Assembly (NCBI GenBank): GCA_020439945.1
Contig: JAGRPB010000009.1
Coordinates: forward strand, 1 to 61,095
Source of the DNA: Verrucomicrobiia bacterium
Lineage (GTDB): Bacteria; Verrucomicrobiota; Verrucomicrobiia; Verrucomicrobiales; DEV007
Length of the DNA stretch: 61,095 nucleotides
Direction: 5' to 3'
Each line of letters begins with the position of its first letter. The stretch's first letter is position 1. Positions 54,868-61,095 of this stretch are shown here, piece by piece. A model generated the notes under the pieces. That model was not told where the DNA came from, made no database searches, and saw only the letters and a list, made by a program, of their open reading frames with translations. The position numbers and the translations under genes were made by a program.

Positions 54868-55293
54868 TCAAACTAGGTGTGGCGATTCCGGTGGCGGGAA
54901 CAGATCCAGTTTCTGTTCCATATTTCGCACCCTGATTCTCCTCGGGTGATTGAGATTGAGCACATCAATCGTAGCCCGTCCTTTGGAAGTTGTTCCGGCC
55001 AAGTTGAATCCCCGCCAAACAAAATGGTCTTCCCATCGATCTCGACGAGGATGAAAGAGAGCGACCATCTCGCCAGTTTCAGGATCTATCGATTCGGTTC
55101 GATCTGACTTGTGGAGATTACAGGAAGGACACGCCAGAGCCAGATTGGTTGCGAACGACTCGCCTCCCCGGCTTCGCGGAACGATGTGCTCAACATGAAA
55201 GGTGGCGCCCTGCATTTCCTGCGCCATTCCACAGTATTCGCACCTACCACCGGCTCGTTTCCGAACTTGCCCCACGATTGATTCGGAAAGCAT
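54868..55293 (-). CDS. HNH endonuclease
   Basis: A 141-aa protein with the HNH core: CEYCGMAQ (first Cys pair near residue 18), FHVEHIVPRSRGGE (catalytic His), and NLALACPSCNLHK (Asn and second Cys pair). A C-terminal extension has WRGFNLAGTTSKGRATIDVL, typical of the small stand-alone HNH proteins found with a short partner. It lies 11 bases after such a partner. The targets are unknown; restriction, homing or toxin roles are all possible. Confidence 0.9.
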   Translation of the reverse strand: MLSESIVGQVRKRAGGRCEYCGMAQEMQGATFHVEHIVPRSRGGESFATNLALACPSCNLHKSDRTESIDPETGEMVALFHPRRDRWEDHFVWRGFNLAGTTSKGRATIDVLNLNHPRRIRVRNMEQKLDLFPPPESPHLV

Positions 55294-55304
55294 CGTCCGC
55301 CCTC

Positions 55305-55529
55305 TCAGGAGTCCGAGTCCCCAAGATACTGCGCCGCCTCACCCCGCAGGATCGAAAGCTCCTCTGACAGTTCGGCCAGGCTGGCCAATTCATCCTGTTG
55401 CTCAGTGGAAAGCCGCCCCTCGTTGTTTCGGTCCATCAGCCATTGCAGACGGCCATCCGTTTCCGCGGGAAACCGGAAACTCCCCACGGCTTTTACCCAC
55501 TCCTCGGGAACTTCGATCGAACCGCTCAT
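55305..55529 (-). CDS. Small partner protein of the HNH nuclease
   Basis: A 74-aa acidic protein from the ATG at 55529 (MSGSIEVPEEWVKAVG). It is mostly helical (RLSTEQQDELASLAELSEELSILRGEAAQYLG) and resembles the small proteins that precede stand-alone HNH genes in many bacteria; such pairs behave like nuclease plus regulator. Coupled spacing to the HNH gene supports a shared role. No DNA-binding motif is clear. Confidence 0.65.
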   Translation of the reverse strand: MSGSIEVPEEWVKAVGSFRFPAETDGRLQWLMDRNNEGRLSTEQQDELASLAELSEELSILRGEAAQYLGDSDS

Positions 55530-55561
55530 CCAAAAAAGATTAGGTCGATCCACGACATTAC

Positions 55562-56014
55562 TCAAGCTTGCTTTACCGCGTCCTTGCGACCTAAACCATA
55601 GGCGGAAAAGACGCGTTCGATCTGGTCGCGCACGTCGCGAAAGATGTGCATCTGGCCTTCCTTGTCACCGGAGGCGTGGGCCGGGTCGTCAAAGCCCCAG
55701 TGATAGCGCCGCACCTGGCCGGGAAAGGCCGGGCAGGCCTCATCGGCATTGCCGCAAACGGTGATGACGGTCTCGACGTCCTGATCGAGGAATTCTTCGA
55801 GCGATTTCGAACGGGCGTCGCTGAGGTCAATGCCGACTTCCTTCATCACCTCGATCGAAAGCGGGTGGACGTAACCGCTCGGCTTGGAACCCGCGCTCGC
55901 CACCCGAAGTGTGTCGCCAGCCGCCTGACGCAGAAAGGCTTCCGCCATCTGGGAACGGCAGGAGTTTCCGGTGCAGAGAATCAGGACGAGTGGGGCAGAT
56001 GAATTTTCGCTCAT
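55562..56014 (-). CDS. ArsC-type arsenate reductase / low-molecular-weight phosphatase fold
   Basis: A 150-aa protein with the P-loop LCTGNSCRSQMAEAFLR (C14, C19, R20) and the second cysteine pair in VCGNADEACPAFPG, the arrangement of thioredoxin-coupled ArsC. It reduces arsenate to arsenite, or it may dephosphorylate proteins; the cysteine pair favours arsenate reductase. No arsenite exporter or ArsR regulator is near, so the context does not confirm it. Divergent from rlmN. Confidence 0.88.
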   Translation of the reverse strand: MSENSSAPLVLILCTGNSCRSQMAEAFLRQAAGDTLRVASAGSKPSGYVHPLSIEVMKEVGIDLSDARSKSLEEFLDQDVETVITVCGNADEACPAFPGQVRRYHWGFDDPAHASGDKEGQMHIFRDVRDQIERVFSAYGLGRKDAVKQA

Positions 56015-56076
56015 GGCGCGACGTGAAATCGGGATGTCGTTTTTGTCAAACGGTGGTTTGATACGGACCTGTCACC

Positions 56077-57177
56077 GTGAACGACTCGCAACAGAGCAAG
56101 CCCCCTGCCATCGGGCTGGAAAAAGACGATTGGATCGCCTGGCTTACCGGGCGAGGCGAGCCCGCGTTCCGGGCAGGTCAGGTCCTCGATTGGCTGTTCC
56201 GGAAACGAGTCGATTCCTTTAACGCGATGACGAATCTCAGCGCCGGATTGCGGGCAGCGCTGGCGGAAGAATTTCGACTCAACCCTCTTGAGTCCGCGAC
56301 CCAACAGGGTTCGACCGATACGACGCGGAAATTTCTTTTCCGGCTCCACGATGGCCGCTACATCGAAACCGTCCTGATTCCCGCTTCGCCGGCACTCTAC
56401 GGAGAGAATTCGGATCGCCGGACCCTCTGCGTCTCCTCCCAGGTCGGGTGCGCCTATGACTGCAAATTCTGCGCCTCGGGACTGGCGGGATTCACCCGGA
56501 ATCTCGATGCCGGTGAGATCGTCGGCCAGATCCTCGAAGCCGAACGCATCGGCGGCGAACGGATCAACAACCTCGTCTTCATGGGCATGGGCGAACCGCT
56601 CGCCAATTTCCGGAACCTGACCAAGGCGATCCGCATCATCAACGCCGACTGGGGCGTCGGCATCGGCGCGCGTCACCTGACCATTTCCACCAGCGGCCTG
56701 GCACCGCAGATCGAGAAACTGGCGGAGGAACCGATGCAGATCCGACTGGCGATCTCGCTCCATGGCGCCACCGATGAGGTTCGGGAAAAAATCATGCCGG
56801 TGAACCGGAAATACCCGATCGATCGGCTGTTCGAGGCGCTCCAGATCTGGCGCGCGAAGAAGAGCCAGAAAATCACCTTCGAGTACATCCTCATCGACGG
56901 CGTCAACGACAGCCGCCAGCAAGCGGAAATCCTGGCCCGCCGGGCGCGCTCGGTCCACGCCAAGGTGAACCTGATTCCCTACAACACCGTCGAAGGTCTG
57001 CCGTGGTCCCGCCCTCCGGTGCGGGTGCAGGAAGCCTTTCTCGACGTGCTGAAATCCGGAGGCGTCCAGGCCACGCTCCGCCGGGAAAAGGGACACGACA
57101 TCGCCGCGGCCTGCGGTCAGTTGAGATTGAAACAGGAGACCGAGGAAGGCATCGTGGAGGCACCCCTCAAGGACTGA
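56077..57177 (+). CDS. rlmN: 23S rRNA A2503 / tRNA A37 C2-methyltransferase RlmN
   Basis: A 366-aa radical-SAM enzyme: CAYDCKFC (CxxxCxxC) near residue 127, GMGEPLANF near 169, and the second catalytic Cys in AACGQL near the C-terminus. It methylates A2503 of 23S rRNA and A37 of certain tRNAs. The start is the GTG at 56077, which fits the family N-terminus; there is no nearer ATG. A copy of the dispersed CAACCCTGT repeat lies in frame at 56276-56312 (residues about 68-78), where sequence in this family is variable. Confidence 0.95.
   Translation: MNDSQQSKPPAIGLEKDDWIAWLTGRGEPAFRAGQVLDWLFRKRVDSFNAMTNLSAGLRAALAEEFRLNPLESATQQGSTDTTRKFLFRLHDGRYIETVLIPASPALYGENSDRRTLCVSSQVGCAYDCKFCASGLAGFTRNLDAGEIVGQILEAERIGGERINNLVFMGMGEPLANFRNLTKAIRIINADWGVGIGARHLTISTSGLAPQIEKLAEEPMQIRLAISLHGATDEVREKIMPVNRKYPIDRLFEALQIWRAKKSQKITFEYILIDGVNDSRQQAEILARRARSVHAKVNLIPYNTVEGLPWSRPPVRVQEAFLDVLKSGGVQATLRREKGHDIAAACGQLRLKQETEEGIVEAPLKD
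56276..56312. repeat. Dispersed inverted repeat, copy 4, inside rlmN
   Basis: GACTCAACCCT, then CTTGAGTC making a local 7-bp hairpin, then CCAACAGGGTT. It lies within the coding sequence, keeping the frame. Confidence 0.55.
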
Positions 57178-57187
57178 ATGCCGACGG

Positions 57188-57742
57188 TCAATTCACCAGT
57201 TCCCGAACCTGAATCACCGCGTCGGGAAAGCGGAAGGGCGCCGCTTCGCCATCAGTCAGAATCGTTTGGGACTCGTAGCCAAGCGCATTGGGCTGCCGAT
57301 AGATCTCCAGCTGTTTCTGAGGAACGTTGAGAATCCAGGCTTCTTCGATCCCCGCCTTGGCATAGAGAGGCAATTTCGTCTCCCGGTCAAAAATCAGACT
57401 GGAATCGGACACTTCGATCACGAGGTAGACATCCTCGGGTATCGGGTGAGCTGATTTGTAATGATCCGTCGTGGGTCGAAGCAACATCAAATCGGGCTCC
57501 GGCAGACTCGATACATTGAGATGAATTGGCGACTGACAGGAAACAAGCCAACGCCCCTCGGCTTGAGCCGAAAAATCCCGCACGAGTTGATTCAGTGCGC
57601 CAGAGTGAAAAGGTCCAATCGGTAACATGTCGATGATTTCTCCCTCGATCAGTTCCACCCGGGCGTCCGGGGAAAGGATTCCCGTTTCGGCCATGCGGAA
57701 GTAGTCATCCACGGAAAAGCGATGTGCCAGTGTGACGGCCAT
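57188..57742 (-). CDS. Uma2-family (DUF820) putative endonuclease
   Basis: A 184-aa protein with the Uma2 pattern: FSVDDYFRMAETGILSPDARVELIEGEIIDM at the N-terminus, PEPDLMLLRP near 85, and VIEVSDSSLIFDRETKLPLYAKAGIEEAWIL near 106-137, the restriction-endonuclease-like core (PD-(D/E)xK). The role is unknown; these genes are numerous in some phyla. Convergent with rlmN, 10 bases away. Confidence 0.92.
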   Translation of the reverse strand: MAVTLAHRFSVDDYFRMAETGILSPDARVELIEGEIIDMLPIGPFHSGALNQLVRDFSAQAEGRWLVSCQSPIHLNVSSLPEPDLMLLRPTTDHYKSAHPIPEDVYLVIEVSDSSLIFDRETKLPLYAKAGIEEAWILNVPQKQLEIYRQPNALGYESQTILTDGEAAPFRFPDAVIQVRELVN

Positions 57743-57800
57743 GGTTCATTATCCGGTCCCCGTTCAAAATGTGCAAGCTCAGTACGGGCGAGGTTTTTTG

Positions 57801-57821
57801 GCGGACATTCGAAGTGTCCGC
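57801..57821. repeat. GCGGACA/TGTCCGC hairpin
   Basis: A 7-bp perfect stem around TTCGAAG, preceded by GGTTTTTTG. It resembles the GGGCGGAC hairpin at 32317. Lies upstream of the DUF4190-like gene. Confidence 0.5.
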
Positions 57822-57842
57822 TGTCATGGTGAGCCGATCGAC

Positions 57843-58547
57843 GTGAATCACTCCCATCCCCACTCATCAAACTCAACCGAACCCCGCCTCTCCAGGTTGG
57901 CGGTGGCCTCGATGGTGCTCGGAATGCTGGGTTTCCTGACGATCCTGATGCTCGGAATCATCCCCGCGATCGTCGCGCTGATCTGCGGCCATGTGGCGCT
58001 GATCAAGATCCGGCACAGTCATCCACCGATGCGCGGACGTCTCGCGGCCTACCTCGGCCTCTTCGCGGGCTACACCACCATTCTTCTGACGCCCCTGCTG
58101 GCGATCGCGATCGCGGTGGCGATCCCTCTCGTCGAGAACGTCCACCACCAGAGTCAGGAGCGGAACCGGCTCGACCATGCCTCGGAACTCTACCGGGCCT
58201 GCGAGACCTTCGCCCGCGACCACAACGATCGCTACCCGGAGAACTGGGACCAGTTGCGGGGACGCTACCTGAGTTCGACCGATCTCGATCGAGTGCTGGC
58301 CGGTCAGCATGCCTCGCTCTGGGAAGATGTGAAACGGACCGTGACGAATCTGGGAAGCGACGGTGATTCCTCGACCGCGGATTCTCCCGCCTTTTTGCTG
58401 GTGCCCCACGACCGCCCGGTGCTTCGTGAATTGGAGGGGTCCGTCATCGTGATTCGGGAAGTCGCGCCGCCCGACGTGGAGCGCATCGTGGTCGCCTACG
58501 ACAACGGCCAGACGACCATGGTGGCGAACCCGGACCGGCAGCGCTGA
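57843..58547 (+). CDS. DUF4190-like membrane protein with a soluble C-terminal domain
   Basis: A 234-aa protein from the GTG at 57843; the frame is open further upstream, but there it overlaps the Uma2 start region and a hairpin repeat. Two TM segments (LAVASMVLGMLGFLTILMLGIIPAIVALICGHVAL and AAYLGLFAGYTTILLTPLLAIAIAVAIPLV) match the DUF4190 pattern, including the GHVALIKIR motif between them. The C-terminal part (RACETFARDHNDRYPENWDQLRG) resembles the soluble region of pilin-like proteins that carry a processing window. The function is unknown. Confidence 0.75.
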   Translation: MNHSHPHSSNSTEPRLSRLAVASMVLGMLGFLTILMLGIIPAIVALICGHVALIKIRHSHPPMRGRLAAYLGLFAGYTTILLTPLLAIAIAVAIPLVENVHHQSQERNRLDHASELYRACETFARDHNDRYPENWDQLRGRYLSSTDLDRVLAGQHASLWEDVKRTVTNLGSDGDSSTADSPAFLLVPHDRPVLRELEGSVIVIREVAPPDVERIVVAYDNGQTTMVANPDRQR

Positions 58548-58630
58548 ACCCGTTCGGGATTGGTTCGCGGAGGCGCTTGACCGGACGGTGCGTCACCCTA
58601 TCTTTGGCGCGCTCTATTTCCCGGACCGAC

Positions 58631-59929
58631 ATGCATTCCTTTCACTATCAAAACGGCAGCCTTCATTGCGAGGGCGTCGATCTCCAGACGCTGGCCGACA
58701 CCCACGGCACGCCGCTCTATGTCTACAGCCAGGCGACCATCCTCGACCATTTTCGTCGACTCGACGCGGCGCTCGCCGAAGTCGATCACCTCATCTGCTA
58801 CGCGACCAAGGCCAATTCCAATCTCGCGGTGCTCAACCTGCTGGCGAAGGAAGGCGCCGGTTTCGACATCGTCTCCGGCGGCGAACTGCGACGCATCCAG
58901 CACGCGGGCGGCGATGCCGGGAAATGCACCTTCGCCGGTGTCGGCAAAACCCGGGCCGAGATCGAGCTGGCGTTGAGGGAAGGCATTTACTGCTTCAACG
59001 CCGAAAGCGAAGCGGAAATCGTCTTCATCGATCAGGTCGCCGGAGAAATGGGTGTCAAGGCGCCGGTCGCTCTGCGGGTGAACCCCAACGTCGACGCGCA
59101 GACGCATAAGTACATCTCCACCGGCAAGAGCGAGAACAAGTTCGGGATCGACTTCGACATCATCCGGGAGGCCTACGACCGTGCCTCGAAACTGCCGAAC
59201 ATCACGTTGCGCGGCCTCCAGATGCACATCGGTTCGCAGCTGACTTCCTCGAATCCCTTCGTCGAGGCCGTGGAAAAAGTGGCCCCCTTGGCGGCGGAAT
59301 TCAAAGACGCCTACGGCATCGAATTTTTCAGCGTCGGCGGCGGGATCGGGATCGTTTATCAGGATTCCCTCGCCAGTGGCGACGCCGATTGGTGGTCGTC
59401 GAAAGAAGATGGCGAAAAGCCGCTCACGGTCGAAGAATACGCCGCCCGCCTGGTGCCACTGCTGAAGCCGCTCGGATTGCGCATCCTGCTGGAGCCCGGC
59501 CGCTACATGGTCGGAAATGCGGGCGCCATGATCACCCGGATCCTCTACGAAAAGCACGGCTCCGCGAAGACCTTCAAGATCGTCGACGCGGGCATGAACG
59601 ACCTCATCCGACCGGCGCTCTACCAGGGACACCACGACATCGCTCCCCTGCGCCAGCCAGCGGACGACGCCGCGACCGAAACGGTCGATGTGGTCGGTCC
59701 GGTCTGTGAAAGCGGCGACTTTTTCGCCCAGAATCGCGAGATTCCGGCCACGGAAGCCGGCGATTGCCTCGCCGTTCTCAGTTCGGGTGCCTACGGCTTC
59801 GTGATGGCGTCGAATTACAATTCCCGTCCCTTCCCAGCGGAAATTCTTGTCGACGGCGACACGGCGCACGTGATCCGGAAGCGTCAGGATTTCTCGGACC
59901 TCGTCGCCGGCGAAATCATCCCCTCCTGA
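58631..59929 (+). CDS. lysA: Diaminopimelate decarboxylase
   Basis: A 432-aa PLP enzyme of fold type III. The PLP lysine is in ICYATKANSN near residue 59, GGG in FFSVGGGIGI near 236, EPGRYMV near 290 and CESGDFF near 355. It makes lysine from meso-diaminopimelate. The ATG at 58631 (MHSFHYQNGSLHCEGVDL) is chosen over an upstream frame. Length is normal. Confidence 0.95.
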   Translation: MHSFHYQNGSLHCEGVDLQTLADTHGTPLYVYSQATILDHFRRLDAALAEVDHLICYATKANSNLAVLNLLAKEGAGFDIVSGGELRRIQHAGGDAGKCTFAGVGKTRAEIELALREGIYCFNAESEAEIVFIDQVAGEMGVKAPVALRVNPNVDAQTHKYISTGKSENKFGIDFDIIREAYDRASKLPNITLRGLQMHIGSQLTSSNPFVEAVEKVAPLAAEFKDAYGIEFFSVGGGIGIVYQDSLASGDADWWSSKEDGEKPLTVEEYAARLVPLLKPLGLRILLEPGRYMVGNAGAMITRILYEKHGSAKTFKIVDAGMNDLIRPALYQGHHDIAPLRQPADDAATETVDVVGPVCESGDFFAQNREIPATEAGDCLAVLSSGAYGFVMASNYNSRPFPAEILVDGDTAHVIRKRQDFSDLVAGEIIPS

Positions 59930-60025
59930 CCGGATCCGGGATTCCCTGATTCCGGCGCTTGAGAAATCGGCGGTTTCGTTCCACTCTGAGACCTCTTCCT
60001 CAACTCAAAACGGCGGCACGGAAAA

Positions 60026-60769
60026 ATGATCAGGCGGACTCTGGCAGGTATCGGGATCGCGGCGGCGGCGCTCGGCGTCGTGGTCTTTCCGTCGACATCG
60101 TTCGCCCAACCCGATCCCCGGGACGAATACATCATCGTCAGCGGCGGTCCCTCGCTCCAGGAATGGGAAAAATACCGTCTCGAGGCGCATCGCCACGACC
60201 AGTGGTGGGGAAACTTCGTCCGCAGTGCCCGCATTCGCATCGAGCAGCTCCAGAAATATTACAAGACACCCGTCAACCTCACCTGGCTGGTCTATCGCCC
60301 CGGCTACGAACGCCGCGCGGGCGAGGACAGCGAGCCGCTCCTGAGCTACATCGAGAGCGTGCGCGACAAATACGGAATTCGCCTGGTCTACTACAACAGT
60401 GGCGACGACATCATCCGCTACCTCAACGAAGGCCAGAATCGCCGGAAATTGAAAGTCGGCGGCTTCGAGTACTTCGGCCACTCCAACAAGTATTGCTGGA
60501 CCTTCGACTACTCGAATGAAATCCTCGGCGCCTCCAAGGCCTTTCTCCACGAACGCGACCTGAGGAACATCAAGCGGGGCGTGTTTTCCCGCGACGCATT
60601 CGCGAAGAGCTGGGGCTGTCACTCGGGAGAAAGCTTCGCCGGGGCCTTCAAAAAGGCGACCGGCGTGAAAATGGTCGGTGCCATCGGCAAAACGGATTAC
60701 TCGGAAATCTACCGCGGCGTCCTCCCCTTTCTCTCATCCCCGGGTGGAAAGTGGACCGGCTCGCCCTAG
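60026..60769 (+). CDS. Secreted protein with a caspase-like (clan CD) His/Cys pattern
   Basis: A 247-aa protein with a signal peptide (residues 1-27, ending STSFAQP). The order of elements resembles clan CD peptidases: a hydrophobic strand ending in FEYFGHSN (His152), then about 45 residues, then a strand ending in AKSWGCHSGESF (Cys198) followed by AFKKATGVKMVGAIGKTD, much like the ACxSGxxL...GAxxVI pattern of CHAT and caspase-like proteins. I do not recognise a named family. If the dyad is real, it would be an exported cysteine peptidase or a relative. The ATG at 60026 follows ACGGAAAA. Confidence 0.6.
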   Translation: MIRRTLAGIGIAAAALGVVVFPSTSFAQPDPRDEYIIVSGGPSLQEWEKYRLEAHRHDQWWGNFVRSARIRIEQLQKYYKTPVNLTWLVYRPGYERRAGEDSEPLLSYIESVRDKYGIRLVYYNSGDDIIRYLNEGQNRRKLKVGGFEYFGHSNKYCWTFDYSNEILGASKAFLHERDLRNIKRGVFSRDAFAKSWGCHSGESFAGAFKKATGVKMVGAIGKTDYSEIYRGVLPFLSSPGGKWTGSP

Positions 60770-60811
60770 TTTACCTTCCCCTCGAATCACGATTGTTTCT
60801 CTATTTCACCC

Positions 60812-61095
60812 ATGCACTTCGACGAACTCCATCGCCTCTATCACCTGCCCCTTTTCGACCTCCTGAAACAGGCGCGAGCCGTTCACGAGGCCCACTGGCC
60901 GGAGAACGAAGTCCAGCTCTGCACGCTGCTGAGCATCAAGACGGGCGGCTGTTCGGAAGACTGCTCCTACTGCGCCCAATCGGCCCGCTACGACACGCCG
61001 GTGGAGAACGAACGGCTCATGGCCTGCGATTCCGTGATGGAACGCGCTCGCGCCGCCAAGGCGAACGGCTCCACCCGCTTCTGCATGGGCGCGGC
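60812..61095 (+). CDS. bioB: Biotin synthase, 5-prime part only
   Basis: About 94 residues are visible before the window ends. The radical-SAM motif [13 protein letters not shown] (CxxxCxxC) and the [12 protein letters not shown] context identify BioB, which inserts sulfur into dethiobiotin. Start ATG at 60812. No other bio gene is in the window. Confidence 0.92.
   Translation, partial: MHFDELHRLYHLPLFDLLKQARAVHEAHWPENEVQLCTLLSIKTGGCSEDCSYCAQSARYDTPVENERLMACDSVMERARAAKANGSTRFCMGA

Overview
The window is GC-rich and gene-dense, and reads as a chromosomal segment of a Gram-negative bacterium of the PVC group, most likely Verrucomicrobiota. This is an inference from gene content: a Tat-exported DUF1501 protein, a DUF1080 (3-keto-disaccharide hydrolase type) protein, a PQQ-like beta-propeller, a GH75-like protein, a giant secreted protein beside an ECF sigma factor and a VWA protein, and a GspEFG cluster. 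I see no rRNA, tRNA, CRISPR array, insertion sequence or phage gene. The right edge cuts a bioB gene.

Region 1 (256-12414). A diheme cytochrome c gene faces a 13-gene minus-strand operon for a group 3b-type bidirectional NAD(P)-linked [NiFe] hydrogenase. In transcription order it is hupE, ureE-like, hypD, hypE, hydB, a cyclic-nucleotide-binding protein, hydG, hydD, hydA, a maturation protease, hypA, hypF and hypC. Most junctions are 4-base ATGA overlaps. HypB is absent, HypA lacks its zinc-finger cysteines, and a UreE-like protein sits beside the nickel permease, so nickel delivery looks non-standard.

Region 2 (12580-19157). This is the candidate undescribed system. A SLOG-type nucleotide-binding protein with four membrane segments is translationally coupled to a two-TM potassium channel carrying two Rossmann domains and a C-terminal RyR domain. 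Divergent from them is a membrane-anchored TIR-domain protein with a large extracytoplasmic region. These are the parts expected of a TIR-generated nucleotide signal acting on membrane effectors.

Region 3 (19183-36653). A secreted protein is followed by an operon of ECF sigma factor, 1489-aa VWA/anti-sigma-like protein and 2359-aa giant membrane-anchored protein. Then come a SIMPL protein, a DUF1501 protein, a FAD oxidoreductase with a probable CTG start, and a metallophosphoesterase.

Region 4 (36771-46763). It holds a SNF2/Rad54-like helicase, a lysine-rich protein with two AP2-like units, an MFS transporter, a membrane-anchored GH75-like protein, a cupin, a small lipoprotein, a Rieske ferredoxin, a cyclophilin and glutamyl-Q tRNA(Asp) synthetase.

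Region 5 (46915-61095). A rhomboid protein is followed by a type II secretion/pseudopilus cluster (gspE, gspF, small ORF, gspG, gspH-like, membrane protein), secreted PQQ-like and DUF1080 proteins, an HNH nuclease with a small partner, an ArsC-like phosphatase-fold protein, rlmN, a Uma2 protein, a DUF4190-like protein, lysA, a secreted protein with a caspase-like His/Cys pattern, and partial bioB.

Several short non-coding repeat families are scattered through the window. One has CAACCCTGT/ACAGGGTTG arms (four copies, one inside rlmN). One is a 10-bp-period CGC-GATGAA repeat (three copies). Two inverted repeats contain the stop codon of the upstream gene.
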